DNA of 64,000 nucleotides from Selenomonas sp. oral taxon 920 (lineage in GTDB: Bacteria > Bacillota > Negativicutes > Selenomonadales > Selenomonadaceae), in assembly GCF_001717585.1 (NCBI RefSeq), contig NZ_CP017042.1:2270001-2334000 (forward strand). The letters run 5' to 3'. Below the pieces are notes generated by a model that worked only from the letters and a program-made list of their open reading frames with translations, searched no databases and was not told the origin of the DNA. Both the position numbers and the translations under genes were made by a program. Of the stretch, positions 6,906-16,444 are shown piece by piece; position 1 is the first letter of the stretch, and the number at the start of each line of letters is the position of its first letter.

Positions 6906-8201
6906 ATGAAACATGTTTACACTTGCTTCTGCACCGACATCATCCACGCGGGACACCGCAACCTCCTGCGTGCGGCGGCAGAGCTGGGCGAGGTCACGGT
7001 CGGCGTGCTCTCCGATCCGGAGATGGTTCGCTACAACCGCTTTCCGACCAAGACGCTCGCCGAGCGCATGGAGATGATCCGCGCACTGCCCGAGGTCACA
7101 CAGGTTATCGTGCAGGAGCACATCATGTACGACGAGGTCATTGATCGCCTGCGCCCCAACTACGTCGTGCACGGGAGCAACTGGGCGCAGGGACCCGAGT
7201 CGTCGATCCGCAAGAACGTGCTCGCCGCACTCGCGCGTTACGGCGGCGAGCTGATCGAGCCGCCCTATACGGAGAATGCCGAGGTGCGCAAGATCGACTG
7301 GCAGATGCGTGAGCAGCTCGCGATGCCTGAGGCACGGCGCGGACGGCTGCGCCGCCTCCTCGAGATCGTCCCCATCGTAAAGACCATCGAGGTGCACAAC
7401 GGACTCACGGGGCTGATTGCCGAAAAGACAGTCGTCGAGAACGACGGCGGGCTTGACCAGTTCGACGCAATGTGGGTCTCAAGCCTCTGTGATTCGACCT
7501 CGCGCGGCAAACCAGACATTGAGCTGGTCGACCTCTCCGACCGCATCCAGACCATCAACGAGGTCATGGAGGTCACAACGAAGCCCATCATCCTCGACAT
7601 GGACACGGGCGGCACGGCGGAGCATTTCGCCTACAACGTCCGCACGCTGGAGCGCATCGGAGTCTCTGCCGTCATCATCGAGGACAAGACGGGCGCAAAG
7701 CGCAACTCCCTCTTCGGTACAGAGGTCGCGCAGACACAGGACACGATCGAGAACTTCTCCGAGAAGATCGCCGCAGGCAAGGCGGCACAGCGCACGGAGG
7801 AGTTCATGATCATCGCACGCATCGAGAGCCTGATCCTCGAAAAGGGGCTGGACGACGCGCTGGAACGCGCGGAGGGATACGTCGCGGCAGGCGCGGACGG
7901 CATCATGATCCACTCGCGCGCGAAGTCTCCCGACGAGGTCATCGCGTTCTGCGACGCATTCCGCGCAAAACATCCGAACGTCCCGATCGTCGCCGTCCCC
8001 TCCTCCTACAACACAATCACGGAAGCGGAGCTCGCGGCACACGGCGTGCGCATCGTCATCTACGCGAACCAACTCACGCGTGCGGCATTCCCCGCCATGG
8101 AGGGCGCGGCACGTTCCATTCTCACGCACCACCGCGCACACGAGATCGACAGTGCGCTGCTGCCGATCAAGGACATCATCCGGCTGATCGAGGTAGTATA
8201 G
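6906..8201 (+). CDS. pepM: Phosphoenolpyruvate mutase with N-terminal cytidylyltransferase-like domain
   Basis: 431 residues; AGGGAGAAGGA precedes the ATG. Two domains: residues 1-130 are a cytidylyltransferase-like fold with the HxGH motif as HAGH (residues 15-18), but the usual C-terminal RTxGISTT signature is replaced by GPESSIRKN; residues about 150-431 are a PEP mutase of the isocitrate-lyase superfamily with the diagnostic EDKTGAKRNS at 259-268. It isomerises PEP to phosphonopyruvate, the entry step of nearly all C-P bond biosynthesis; the unfavourable equilibrium is pulled by the decarboxylase at 18609. The fused N-terminal domain is known in some PepM proteins; its role here is unclear because a dedicated CTP transferase is also present. 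Confidence 0.92.
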   Translation: MKHVYTCFCTDIIHAGHRNLLRAAAELGEVTVGVLSDPEMVRYNRFPTKTLAERMEMIRALPEVTQVIVQEHIMYDEVIDRLRPNYVVHGSNWAQGPESSIRKNVLAALARYGGELIEPPYTENAEVRKIDWQMREQLAMPEARRGRLRRLLEIVPIVKTIEVHNGLTGLIAEKTVVENDGGLDQFDAMWVSSLCDSTSRGKPDIELVDLSDRIQTINEVMEVTTKPIILDMDTGGTAEHFAYNVRTLERIGVSAVIIEDKTGAKRNSLFGTEVAQTQDTIENFSEKIAAGKAAQRTEEFMIIARIESLILEKGLDDALERAEGYVAAGADGIMIHSRAKSPDEVIAFCDAFRAKHPNVPIVAVPSSYNTITEAELAAHGVRIVIYANQLTRAAFPAMEGAARSILTHHRAHEIDSALLPIKDIIRLIEVV

Positions 8202-8908
8202 TGAGCAATGAATGGAAAGCCGTCTGGAACCGGCGGCAGGCGGCAGACGATGCCCTCATGGGCGATTGGCAGGATGTCTTTCTCGAACTGAAGCGCCTCA
8301 ACGGCTTCGATGTCGTGGACGGAGGCATTCCGCTGGACTCGCTTCTGATGCAGGGGCGGCGCATCAAAGAGCTGCTGCATCTCAAAGATGGTATGAGCGT
8401 CTATGATGTCGGCTGCGGCGCTGGGGCCAATCTCTACCTCATGCAGCGCGACGGCATTGCGGTCGGCGGCACGGACTATGCTGCCCCTCTTGTCGAAACA
8501 GCACGTAAAGTGCTCCCCGATGCGCGTGAACTCACCTGCGGTGAGGCAGATGCGTTCGACACGGCGCTCAAATACGATGCGGCTCTCTCGAACAGCGTCT
8601 TTTCCTATTTCCCAAGCGAGGAATTCGCAGAGCGCGTCCTCACTCGTATGCTCGAAAAAACGACCGGTGCCATCGGTCTCATTGACCTGCACGATGCGGA
8701 CAAAGAAGAAGACTTCCTCGCCTATCGCCGTGCGACAATCCCCGACTATGACGAACGCTACAAGGGGCTCAGAAAGTTCTTTTACTGCCGCGCGTTCTTC
8801 GAGGACTTCGCACGCGCGCACGATCTTAACATCAACTTCCCCGCCATCGAGATGGAGGACTACTGGAACACACCGTTTGTATTCAATGTATTTATGTATC
8901 GGAAGTAA
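8201..8908 (+). CDS. SAM-dependent methyltransferase in the phosphonate operon
   Basis: 235 residues starting at the GTG that shares one base with the pepM stop codon. A class I methyltransferase fold: motif I VYDVGCGAGANLYL near residues 67-80, then GGTDYA (acidic ribose-binding position), and a C-terminal half rich in aromatic residues. Because it sits between PEP mutase and AEP transaminase, methylation of AEP, of CMP-AEP or of the final conjugate is the simplest hypothesis; small-molecule N-methyltransferases look like this. No residue visible fixes the substrate. There is no strong ribosome site, so expression probably depends on coupling to pepM. Confidence 0.75.
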   Translation: MSNEWKAVWNRRQAADDALMGDWQDVFLELKRLNGFDVVDGGIPLDSLLMQGRRIKELLHLKDGMSVYDVGCGAGANLYLMQRDGIAVGGTDYAAPLVETARKVLPDARELTCGEADAFDTALKYDAALSNSVFSYFPSEEFAERVLTRMLEKTTGAIGLIDLHDADKEEDFLAYRRATIPDYDERYKGLRKFFYCRAFFEDFARAHDLNINFPAIEMEDYWNTPFVFNVFMYRK

Positions 8909-8911
8909 GCT

Positions 8912-10006
8912 ATGAACATCAAACGCAACATTCTCCTCAACCCCGGTCCCGCGACAACGACCGATACGGTCAAGGCGGCACAGCTCGTCCCCGACATCTG
9001 CCCGCGCGAGCGCGAATTCGGCGAGCTCATGCGGGAGCTTGGCACAGATCTACTAAAGGTCGTCCACGCAAATGAAACGGAGTGGACGACCGTCCTTTTC
9101 TGCGGCTCGGGTACGATCTGCATGGATGCGTGTGTCAGCTCGCTCGTCCCTGCGGAGGGGAAGCTCCTCATCGTCAACAACGGCGCATACTCCGCACGTG
9201 CAGCAGAGATGGCGCGCGCCTACAGCGTGCCGCATATCGACCTGAAGTTTCCGATTGACGGGCAGCCCAATCTCGCCGAGGTCGAGCGCATGCTCATCGA
9301 GCATCCTGACATCACTGCCGTCTACACAACCCATCAGGAGACAGGCACGGGCATTCTAAACCCCGTGCAGGAGATCGGCGCACTCGCCCACGCATACGGG
9401 GCCGTCATGATCGCGGACACAATCTCAACGTATGCCATGATTCCATTCAGCGTTGATGAAATGAACATTGACGTGTGTATGTCCTCGGCACAAAAGGGCA
9501 TTCAGGGCATGACGGGGCTGTCCTTTGTCCTCGCGAAAAAATCCGTGCTCGCGGCAGCAAAGGCGTATCCCGTGCGCTCGTACTACACGAATCTCGTCAT
9601 GCAGTACGAGGGGTTCGAGCAGACGGGCGAGATGCGCTTTACCCCGCCCGTGCAGACGGTCTATGCGGCAAGGCGTGCGCTCACGGAGTACTTTGCCGAG
9701 GGCGAAACGAAAAAATGGGCACGCCATACGCGCACGATCAACGCCATCCACGAGGGACTTGCAGAGCTTGGGCTGAAGGAAGCCATCCCGCGCGCGATCC
9801 AGTCGGGACTCGTGGTCGCCGTGGAATATCCATCGGCAGACTTTGATTTCATGCGCGTACACGACTACTGCTATGAGCGCGGCTACACCATCTACCCCGG
9901 TAAGATGCAAACCTCGGCGACGTTCCGCCTCTGCGCCCTCGGCGCCATTGATGAGGCAGACATCCGAGGCTTTTTCCGCGTATTTAAGGAAGCACTGAGG
10001 GCGTAA
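8912..10006 (+). CDS. phnW: 2-Aminoethylphosphonate aminotransferase (PhnW-type)
   Basis: 364 residues, three bases after the methyltransferase gene; GGAAG precedes the ATG. A PLP-dependent class V aminotransferase: N-terminal LNPGPATTTDTV, pyrophosphate-site GSGT (residue about 66), DTIS with the ring-binding Asp near 171, and the Schiff-base Lys195 in SSAQKGIQG. PhnW interconverts AEP and phosphonoacetaldehyde with alanine/pyruvate; in an operon with PepM and Ppd it should run in the biosynthetic direction. Length matches the family. No phosphonatase (phnX) or C-P lyase gene is nearby, which argues against a catabolic role. Confidence 0.9.
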   Translation: MNIKRNILLNPGPATTTDTVKAAQLVPDICPREREFGELMRELGTDLLKVVHANETEWTTVLFCGSGTICMDACVSSLVPAEGKLLIVNNGAYSARAAEMARAYSVPHIDLKFPIDGQPNLAEVERMLIEHPDITAVYTTHQETGTGILNPVQEIGALAHAYGAVMIADTISTYAMIPFSVDEMNIDVCMSSAQKGIQGMTGLSFVLAKKSVLAAAKAYPVRSYYTNLVMQYEGFEQTGEMRFTPPVQTVYAARRALTEYFAEGETKKWARHTRTINAIHEGLAELGLKEAIPRAIQSGLVVAVEYPSADFDFMRVHDYCYERGYTIYPGKMQTSATFRLCALGAIDEADIRGFFRVFKEALRA

Positions 10007-10031
10007 CTGATTGCAAAGGGGACAGGGAGAA

Positions 10032-12191
10032 ATGCAGGACGATTTCACGGTATTCTGGAAAAACAACGACCGCGCCCGTACTCTCTTTTACGACCTCCTC
10101 GCACGCTCGGAGCGCAGGGCATACGATGATGATTTTCTGGCACAGCTCGCTGCCTATCGGGAGGCTGCACCAGACTCGGAGCGCGCGGACATCTTCGCCG
10201 CGCAGTACCTCCTCCATCACGGCGACGCTGAGAACGCCGCGCTCTGCGGGGAACGCGCCTTTCAAAAGCGGCCCCTGAATCTCGAGGTGTGGCGCGTGCT
10301 CGCCGCCGCCTACAAGCAGCTCGGGCGGGAGCTCGATGCTGTCACGATGCAGGGCTACGCCTACGGGCTCTATCGAGGTGCGGACACGGGGGGAATCGAC
10401 CTCGATCTCAGTCTGACCGAGGAAATTCAAAACGAAGCCTTGGGCCGACTGACGCTCGCCACGGGAAAGAGCCTGAACGCCCCGACCTCAACCAGCCGCG
10501 CCTATCTGATGAACCCGGGGCTCGGGTTCCGCTTTGACGTATTCATCGGTGAGGAGATTCCCATAACGATGCCACAGGGCAGCGCACGCTTTTGGAGTGC
10601 CGCCTATGCAGAGAACACGGGGCTGTCCGATCACAGCTATATGCTCACTGAGGCACGGCATACTGCATGGTTCACACGCTACGGCCACCGCGACTTCTTC
10701 TTTGACCTGCAAAAGGCAAGCGAGGTGCGCGGCACAACCGAGATCGCGCTTCCCGCCGGACGGGAGGCAATTGTCCCCTTGGCGGGCACGGTCCCCGACC
10801 AACGAATCTCTGTCACAACGCCCTCCATGGGGACACGGGATATCTATCTCGGCAAGTGGGCGTTCAGCTTCTTTCGTCTGAACGAGACCACACAGCTGTA
10901 TGCCGATGCACAGGATGCCTATGCCGTCGGCACCCCGATCCTGCTCGAACACAGCCCCGTGCGGCGCAAGCTCGTCCTGAATATTTTCGTCGACGCTCTA
11001 TCCTGGGCGGTCGTTCGTCCCTACGCCGCGACCCATCTGCCAAACATCTCCAAATTCTTCGCACGCGGCACAATCTTCGATCAGCATTTCTCGACCTCAG
11101 AGCACACCCTCTCGGCATTCCCTGCCATTGAGACCGGCTGCTATCCCCATCATACACATATCTTCAACGTAAATGCCGGACGCGAGCTGCCCGCAGAGAT
11201 GACCACCACAGCCGAGCACATGAAGGCACTCGGCTACTACTGTGCCATCCCGATGGGGGCCGATCAGGGGCTCTCTCAAGGCGTTATGCGCGGCTATGAC
11301 CGCGCGGTGCTCTCCACATGGATTCAGAATTCGGTCGATGGCGTGGACCACGTCCTGCGCCAGCTCAAAGCCTTCGACGAGGTCGATCAGTTCCTCTTTC
11401 TTGCGGTCAATGACATACACCCGTATGACGGTCTCGGCTATAAATTCGACACCAACGTTGAGACCCATCTCCCGCTCGCCGACCGCTTCTTTGACCACAC
11501 AGAGCGTACGGCAAGCGTCTTTTTGACCAATATGCGCATCTATCAGGAGCAGTATCTGGAACGCGTGCGTCAGGTGGATCACAACATCGGCATTCTCCTC
11601 ACCTACCTGGAGGAGAACTTTGCCGCCGACGAGTACATTGTCAGCCTCTACTCGGATCACGGTGTTCCCATATTCAACAAGGAAACCTCGGACAAGCTGG
11701 ACATTATCAGCACATACGTCTCAAACGCGACATGGATGATGCGCGGCACGGGCGTGCCCGTGGGTGTGCGTACAAATGAACTGACGAGCATTGTCGATAT
11801 CCAGCGGACGCTCGCCCATCTGTGCGGCTTCTCCGTCGCCGCGTGCAGTGACGGCAATCTCCCCGCCGTATTCGGCGGCAGGGAGCGCGATGTGGTCTGC
11901 TCCACGTCTCAGTTCCCGGGGCAGACATTCAAGCTTGCTGTCCGCACGCGCGATCATGCGCTGCGCCTTGAGACGCAGGAGTTCGTCGACGAGGACGGGC
12001 GTGTGGACCTTGCAGGAGCAACGGTCGGCATCTATCCGCGCGAACACGAGCTTGAGGAAGGCTATCGGCTCGACTCCGAGGAGCTGCGTGCGTTCTTCTA
12101 CCCGCGCGCACGGGACTTCGTGCGCGCGATCGCAAGCAACGGTGAACACTGGCCCGCGATGCGTGCAGCTCGCCCGCAGTGGTTCGGATAA
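10032..12191 (+). CDS. AP-superfamily phosphotransferase/hydrolase-like protein, tandem paralogue 1
   Basis: 719 residues; start set at the ATG aligned with the other three paralogues (MQDDFTVFWKNND), with AAAGGGG ten bases upstream. No signal peptide or membrane segment, so cytoplasmic. Residues 1-110 look like helical TPR-type repeats (ADIFAAQYLLHHGDAENA). The C-terminal two thirds is a sulfatase/phosphatase-superfamily domain: metal Asp in NIFVDALSW, nucleophile position Thr359 in SEHTLSAFPAIETG, NDIHPYD, and the metal pair in LYSDHG. Thr rather than Cys/Ser points to phospho- or phosphono-ester chemistry, not sulfate. Automated annotation would call it sulfatase. Placement between AEP transaminase and phosphonopyruvate decarboxylase suggests it acts on an AEP conjugate; this is inference. 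Confidence 0.75.
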   Translation: MQDDFTVFWKNNDRARTLFYDLLARSERRAYDDDFLAQLAAYREAAPDSERADIFAAQYLLHHGDAENAALCGERAFQKRPLNLEVWRVLAAAYKQLGRELDAVTMQGYAYGLYRGADTGGIDLDLSLTEEIQNEALGRLTLATGKSLNAPTSTSRAYLMNPGLGFRFDVFIGEEIPITMPQGSARFWSAAYAENTGLSDHSYMLTEARHTAWFTRYGHRDFFFDLQKASEVRGTTEIALPAGREAIVPLAGTVPDQRISVTTPSMGTRDIYLGKWAFSFFRLNETTQLYADAQDAYAVGTPILLEHSPVRRKLVLNIFVDALSWAVVRPYAATHLPNISKFFARGTIFDQHFSTSEHTLSAFPAIETGCYPHHTHIFNVNAGRELPAEMTTTAEHMKALGYYCAIPMGADQGLSQGVMRGYDRAVLSTWIQNSVDGVDHVLRQLKAFDEVDQFLFLAVNDIHPYDGLGYKFDTNVETHLPLADRFFDHTERTASVFLTNMRIYQEQYLERVRQVDHNIGILLTYLEENFAADEYIVSLYSDHGVPIFNKETSDKLDIISTYVSNATWMMRGTGVPVGVRTNELTSIVDIQRTLAHLCGFSVAACSDGNLPAVFGGRERDVVCSTSQFPGQTFKLAVRTRDHALRLETQEFVDEDGRVDLAGATVGIYPREHELEEGYRLDSEELRAFFYPRARDFVRAIASNGEHWPAMRAARPQWFG

Positions 12192-12218
12192 CTTTGAACG
12201 AGGGAAAGGGAACGTAAC

Positions 12219-14324
12219 GTGACGGACGATTTCAGCGTATTTTGGCAAAACAACGATACTGCCGCCGCACTCTTTTACGATCTCCTCGCACGCTCGGAAC
12301 GCGGAGCATATGATGATGATTTTCTTGCTGCACTTGCTGCCTATCGGGAGGCAGGAACGAACCCAGCCCATGCAGACATCTTTGCTGCGCAGTACCTCCT
12401 GCATCACGGCGATACCGAGAATGCGCGCCTCTGCGCTGAGCGAGCCTATGCGCTTCGCCCTGTGCACAACGAGACATGGAGGCTGCTTGCTGTCATACAT
12501 TCAGCGCTGGGGGATGCTCTGAATGCTTCGATTTTTAATGCCTATCTCCATCGCTTTAAGCAGACAGCGATACCCTCCACCCTGCCGCATGCGGATGCGG
12601 CGGCACTTGCCCGTCTCACACGTGCAATGATTGGCTGCATTGACGCACCTCTTGCAAAGAGGCGCGCCGTCATCGAAAACGATACGCTGACCTTCCATCC
12701 AGATGTCTTTGTCGGGGAGTACCTTCCCGTCACGGTGCCGGAGGGAAGCGCCCCGTTCTGGGTCGGAACTTATGCCGACGGCGGCTTTCTCTCGGATCGC
12801 GGATATATGATTGCGGATGCCCGTACAAAGGATTGGTTCCAAGACAATATCTGCCGCGATTTCCCCTTTGACCTGCAGAAGGCGCAGGAGGTACGCGGCG
12901 CCGTACAGATCGATGTGCCGGAAGGACGTGAGGCACTCCTCCCTATTGCCGGAACACAGCCCGTGCAGGAACTGATTGTCAGCACGCCGTCGCACGCAGA
13001 TCAGCTTGCCTACCTCGGCAAATGGTCGTACAGCTATATACGGCTCTCCGAACCGACGACGCTGACATGCGAGGAGGATGCGCCATTTGCCGCAGGTACG
13101 CCAATCCTCCTCGGACACGGCACACATCGCCATAAGCTCGTGCTGAATATTCTCGTCGATGCGCTCCCGTGGAATGTTGTACGCGGTCACTTTGCCGAAT
13201 GGATGCCGCATATCGCTCGCTTCTTTGCACGTGGAACAGTTTTTGATGCACATTTCTCCACATCGGAGTACACCTATCCCGCCCTGCCCGCTATCGAGAC
13301 GGGACGCTTCCCGCATCACACGCAGTTCTTTCAAGGTGAGGCAAGTCATGAGCTCTCGCCTGCATTCCTGACGCTTGCCGAGTGCATGAAGGATCTCGGC
13401 TACTACACCTCCGCCCCCATATTAGCGACAGACGGCATCTATAACGGTACGATGCGCGGTTACGATCGGCTGATTTCGACGGTATGGCAACAACCCTCCC
13501 GCCTCGGTGCAGAACGAACAATCCATCACATCGAGGCATTCGGCGAGGCGGATCTCTTCACCTTCCTCCATCTTTCCGATGTGCATCCGTGGGATGCGAT
13601 GGCGTTCAACTTTGCGACCGAGGTGGAGACGCGCCTGCCGCTTGCGCACCGTCTCTTTGCGTGGGAGAAGGAGACGGCGAGTGTACGTCTGCCGGACTTT
13701 GAGATCTACAAGGCGCAGTTCCGCGCAGGTCTCAGAGATGTTGACCGCAATATCGGCATGCTTCTCTCCTATATCGAGAGTCACTATGCGGACGATGAAT
13801 ATATTGTCAGCCTCTACTCCGATCATGGCAGTTCGGTCTTTACTCCGCGCGTGGAGGGCACGGAGCTCGATGTCATCGGAGAGAACTCAACAATGGCTGC
13901 GTGGATGATGCGCGGCGCGGGTGTCCCGGAAGGGGTTGTCACGAATGAACTGACAAGCATCGTGGATCTTTATCCAACGCTGGGTACTCTGTGCGGTTTT
14001 CCCGTCGCTGGGGATATCGACGGGAATCTGCCCGCCATCTTCGGCGGCAGGGAGCGCGATACAGTATGCTCCTACTCTCAATTTCCAGGACAGACATTCA
14101 AGCTCGCCGTGCGCACAGCGACACATGCCCTGCGCCTTGAGACGAAAGGCTTTACGGAAACGGATGGGACCGTGGATTTTGCAGGAGCAGCTGTCGGCAT
14201 TTATCCGCGCGGACATGAGCTCGAGAAAGACCATGCGGCCGACAGCGCAGAGCTGCGCTCATTCTTCTATCCGCGTGCACGGGACCTCGTACGGGAGATT
14301 GCAAACAATGGGGAACGTTTTTAA
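12219..14324 (+). CDS. AP-superfamily phosphotransferase/hydrolase-like protein, tandem paralogue 2
   Basis: 701 residues from a GTG with AGGGAAAGGG eight bases upstream; 27 bp after paralogue 1. Same architecture: an N-terminal helical-repeat region beginning MTDDFSVFWQNND, then the catalytic domain with NILVDALPW, Thr352 in SEYTYPALPAIETG, SDVHPWDA and LYSDHG. All metal-ligand positions seen in paralogue 1 are retained, so it is probably active. It ends at NNGERF and lacks the Trp-containing tail (WPAMRAARPQWFG-like) of paralogues 1 and 4. Cytoplasmic, no signal sequence. Confidence 0.72.
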   Translation: MTDDFSVFWQNNDTAAALFYDLLARSERGAYDDDFLAALAAYREAGTNPAHADIFAAQYLLHHGDTENARLCAERAYALRPVHNETWRLLAVIHSALGDALNASIFNAYLHRFKQTAIPSTLPHADAAALARLTRAMIGCIDAPLAKRRAVIENDTLTFHPDVFVGEYLPVTVPEGSAPFWVGTYADGGFLSDRGYMIADARTKDWFQDNICRDFPFDLQKAQEVRGAVQIDVPEGREALLPIAGTQPVQELIVSTPSHADQLAYLGKWSYSYIRLSEPTTLTCEEDAPFAAGTPILLGHGTHRHKLVLNILVDALPWNVVRGHFAEWMPHIARFFARGTVFDAHFSTSEYTYPALPAIETGRFPHHTQFFQGEASHELSPAFLTLAECMKDLGYYTSAPILATDGIYNGTMRGYDRLISTVWQQPSRLGAERTIHHIEAFGEADLFTFLHLSDVHPWDAMAFNFATEVETRLPLAHRLFAWEKETASVRLPDFEIYKAQFRAGLRDVDRNIGMLLSYIESHYADDEYIVSLYSDHGSSVFTPRVEGTELDVIGENSTMAAWMMRGAGVPEGVVTNELTSIVDLYPTLGTLCGFPVAGDIDGNLPAIFGGRERDTVCSYSQFPGQTFKLAVRTATHALRLETKGFTETDGTVDFAGAAVGIYPRGHELEKDHAADSAELRSFFYPRARDLVREIANNGERF

Positions 14325-14341
14325 TCACGAGGAGGCGTGTC

Positions 14342-16444
14342 ATGAGCAGCAACTTCACCGTATTTCACCAAAACAACAAACACGCCGCTGAGCTCTTTTA
14401 CGATCTTCTTGCACGTGCAGAGGCTGATGCCTACGATGATGATTTCCTCACATTGCTCGCTGCCTATCGGGAGGAAGAGGATAGTGAACGCGCGGATATC
14501 TTTGCTGCAGAATATCTGCTTGCGAACGGTGATGCAGAGAATGCCATCCTTTGCGGCGAGCGCGCCTTTCACCGCCGTCCCGTCGAGCCGCGGATCTGGT
14601 CTGTGCTGTCGCGCGCCTATGCGGCTGCCCGCCGCTATGCGGATGCGCTCGTCATGCAGGGATATCCGCTGAACTTCTTCCATATGCCCATCTCTCTCGA
14701 TGTCCCCTCCTCTGTATTGACGAAGGAAGTCCTCGACCGCCTCTCGCGTGCGACAGGCAAGGCAAACTATGCCCCCTATGCACTCAGCCGTATGCACTTT
14801 TCACCAGAGTCAGGATTGACGGCAGAGTCCACAGTCTTCTTCGAGGAGTTCCTTCCTGTCTCGCATCATATTGCACCACACTACTATGTCGGGGCGTATA
14901 CAGAGCAGGAGATCCATGGCAATAAGCGCTGGCTGATGCATACGATTGCCCACGCGGATGGACTGGCGGGCAATGTCGGCGGGGATTTTACCTTCGACAT
15001 CATGCGCGGTACACGCGCGCCAAAAGAAGCAACCATCTCGATTGAAGCAGGTACCGAGGCGATTGTCCCCATCTTTGGAACTGCAAACGAGCAGGTCCTC
15101 ACTGCAAAAACAGAAGCAGCAGATGACTGCATTTGGCTGAATTCCGCAACGCCAAATTTTTTCCGTCTGAACGAAGATACTCAGTTCTCGTCGGCAGAGG
15201 ACTTTATCGTCGGCACGCCGATCCGTCTCGAACACAGCCCTGCACGAAAGAAACTCGTCGTGAACATCCTCGTGGATGCCCTGCCGTGGCAGGTGCTTCG
15301 CTCGTCATTTGCCAAACATATGCCTGAGACTGCGCGCTTCTTTGCACGCGGTACGATTTTTGACCAGCATTTCTCTGTACTCGAGTACACCTATCCCTCA
15401 CTTCCCACAATCGAAACAGGAATGTACCCCCAACATTCGGGTGTATTCAGTGAGTGGGCAGCGATCGAACTGAACGAGGACTATATCACCATTGCTGAGC
15501 GTGCGCGTGATGCAGGCTACACAACAACGAGCCTTATGGGCGACGGTATCGGCATCTACAACGGAGTGACGCGCGGGTACGACCGTCTCGTTGTTTCGCC
15601 CTACCGCCTCCATGCCTATGAAGGTGTGGAGCGCACGATCCGCTATCTGGATGGATGTCACGAGGCGGATCACTTTATCTTCCTGCACTTCGGCGATGTG
15701 CACCCGTGGGGCGGCGAAATATTCCAAATTTCCTCCTCTGCGCAAATGCAGCTGCCGCTTGCGGGACGTCTCTCCGGCTCAAAGGAGAAGGTTACGAGTC
15801 CATACCTGCGTCCAAGCGCATTTTACCAAACCGCATTCTGGCAGGCGATACACGATACGGATCGTGCGCTCGGTGCACTCTTCGCCTATATTGAGAAGCA
15901 TTATGCTCCTGAGGACTATCTCGTCAGCCTGTACTCGGATCACGGTGTGCCGATCTTCAGCCCGACACATTATATCGTGGACGCTCAATTAACGGGCGCA
16001 GCGTGGATGATGCGCGGCGCAGGGGTGCCGGAGGGCATTGTTGCGGATGAGTTGACGAGTGCCGTGGACATCTATCCGTCACTTGCCCATTTGCTTAGGT
16101 TTCCGGTCGGCGACAATGTGGACGGTGTCCTGCCGCAGCTCTTCGGCGGCACAGGACGCGAGATCGCCTACAGCAATTCCCTCTTCCCGCGCAAGCACTA
16201 TCATCTTGCAGCGCGTGCACAATACTATACATTCTGTCTCGAGACAATGGATGTCGTCTCGCTCAGCGGTACTGCCGATCTTGAACGAACAAAGGCGGGG
16301 ATTTATCCTCGTGCACATGAAGGTATTGCAGGGCATGAGGTGGACAGCCCTGAACTGCGCGCATTTTTCTACCCGCGTGTGCGGGAATTCCTAAAGTGTA
16401 TTGGGAATAACGGGGAAATGTTCCCTCTGCCGGAGGAAATATAA
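14342..16444 (+). CDS. AP-superfamily phosphotransferase/hydrolase-like protein, tandem paralogue 3
   Basis: 700 residues; ATG at 14342 preceded by GAGGAGG-type purines, 17 bp after paralogue 2. The most divergent copy by eye: it starts MSSNFTVFHQNNK and has FSVLEYTYPSLPTIETG (Thr350) where the others have FSTSE. GDVHPWGG and LYSDHG are kept, so the metal site appears intact, but the midregion (residues about 110-290) differs strongly from the other copies, as expected if that region sets acceptor or substrate choice. Its stop overlaps the start of paralogue 4 by one base. Confidence 0.7.
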   Translation: MSSNFTVFHQNNKHAAELFYDLLARAEADAYDDDFLTLLAAYREEEDSERADIFAAEYLLANGDAENAILCGERAFHRRPVEPRIWSVLSRAYAAARRYADALVMQGYPLNFFHMPISLDVPSSVLTKEVLDRLSRATGKANYAPYALSRMHFSPESGLTAESTVFFEEFLPVSHHIAPHYYVGAYTEQEIHGNKRWLMHTIAHADGLAGNVGGDFTFDIMRGTRAPKEATISIEAGTEAIVPIFGTANEQVLTAKTEAADDCIWLNSATPNFFRLNEDTQFSSAEDFIVGTPIRLEHSPARKKLVVNILVDALPWQVLRSSFAKHMPETARFFARGTIFDQHFSVLEYTYPSLPTIETGMYPQHSGVFSEWAAIELNEDYITIAERARDAGYTTTSLMGDGIGIYNGVTRGYDRLVVSPYRLHAYEGVERTIRYLDGCHEADHFIFLHFGDVHPWGGEIFQISSSAQMQLPLAGRLSGSKEKVTSPYLRPSAFYQTAFWQAIHDTDRALGALFAYIEKHYAPEDYLVSLYSDHGVPIFSPTHYIVDAQLTGAAWMMRGAGVPEGIVADELTSAVDIYPSLAHLLRFPVGDNVDGVLPQLFGGTGREIAYSNSLFPRKHYHLAARAQYYTFCLETMDVVSLSGTADLERTKAGIYPRAHEGIAGHEVDSPELRAFFYPRVREFLKCIGNNGEMFPLPEEI

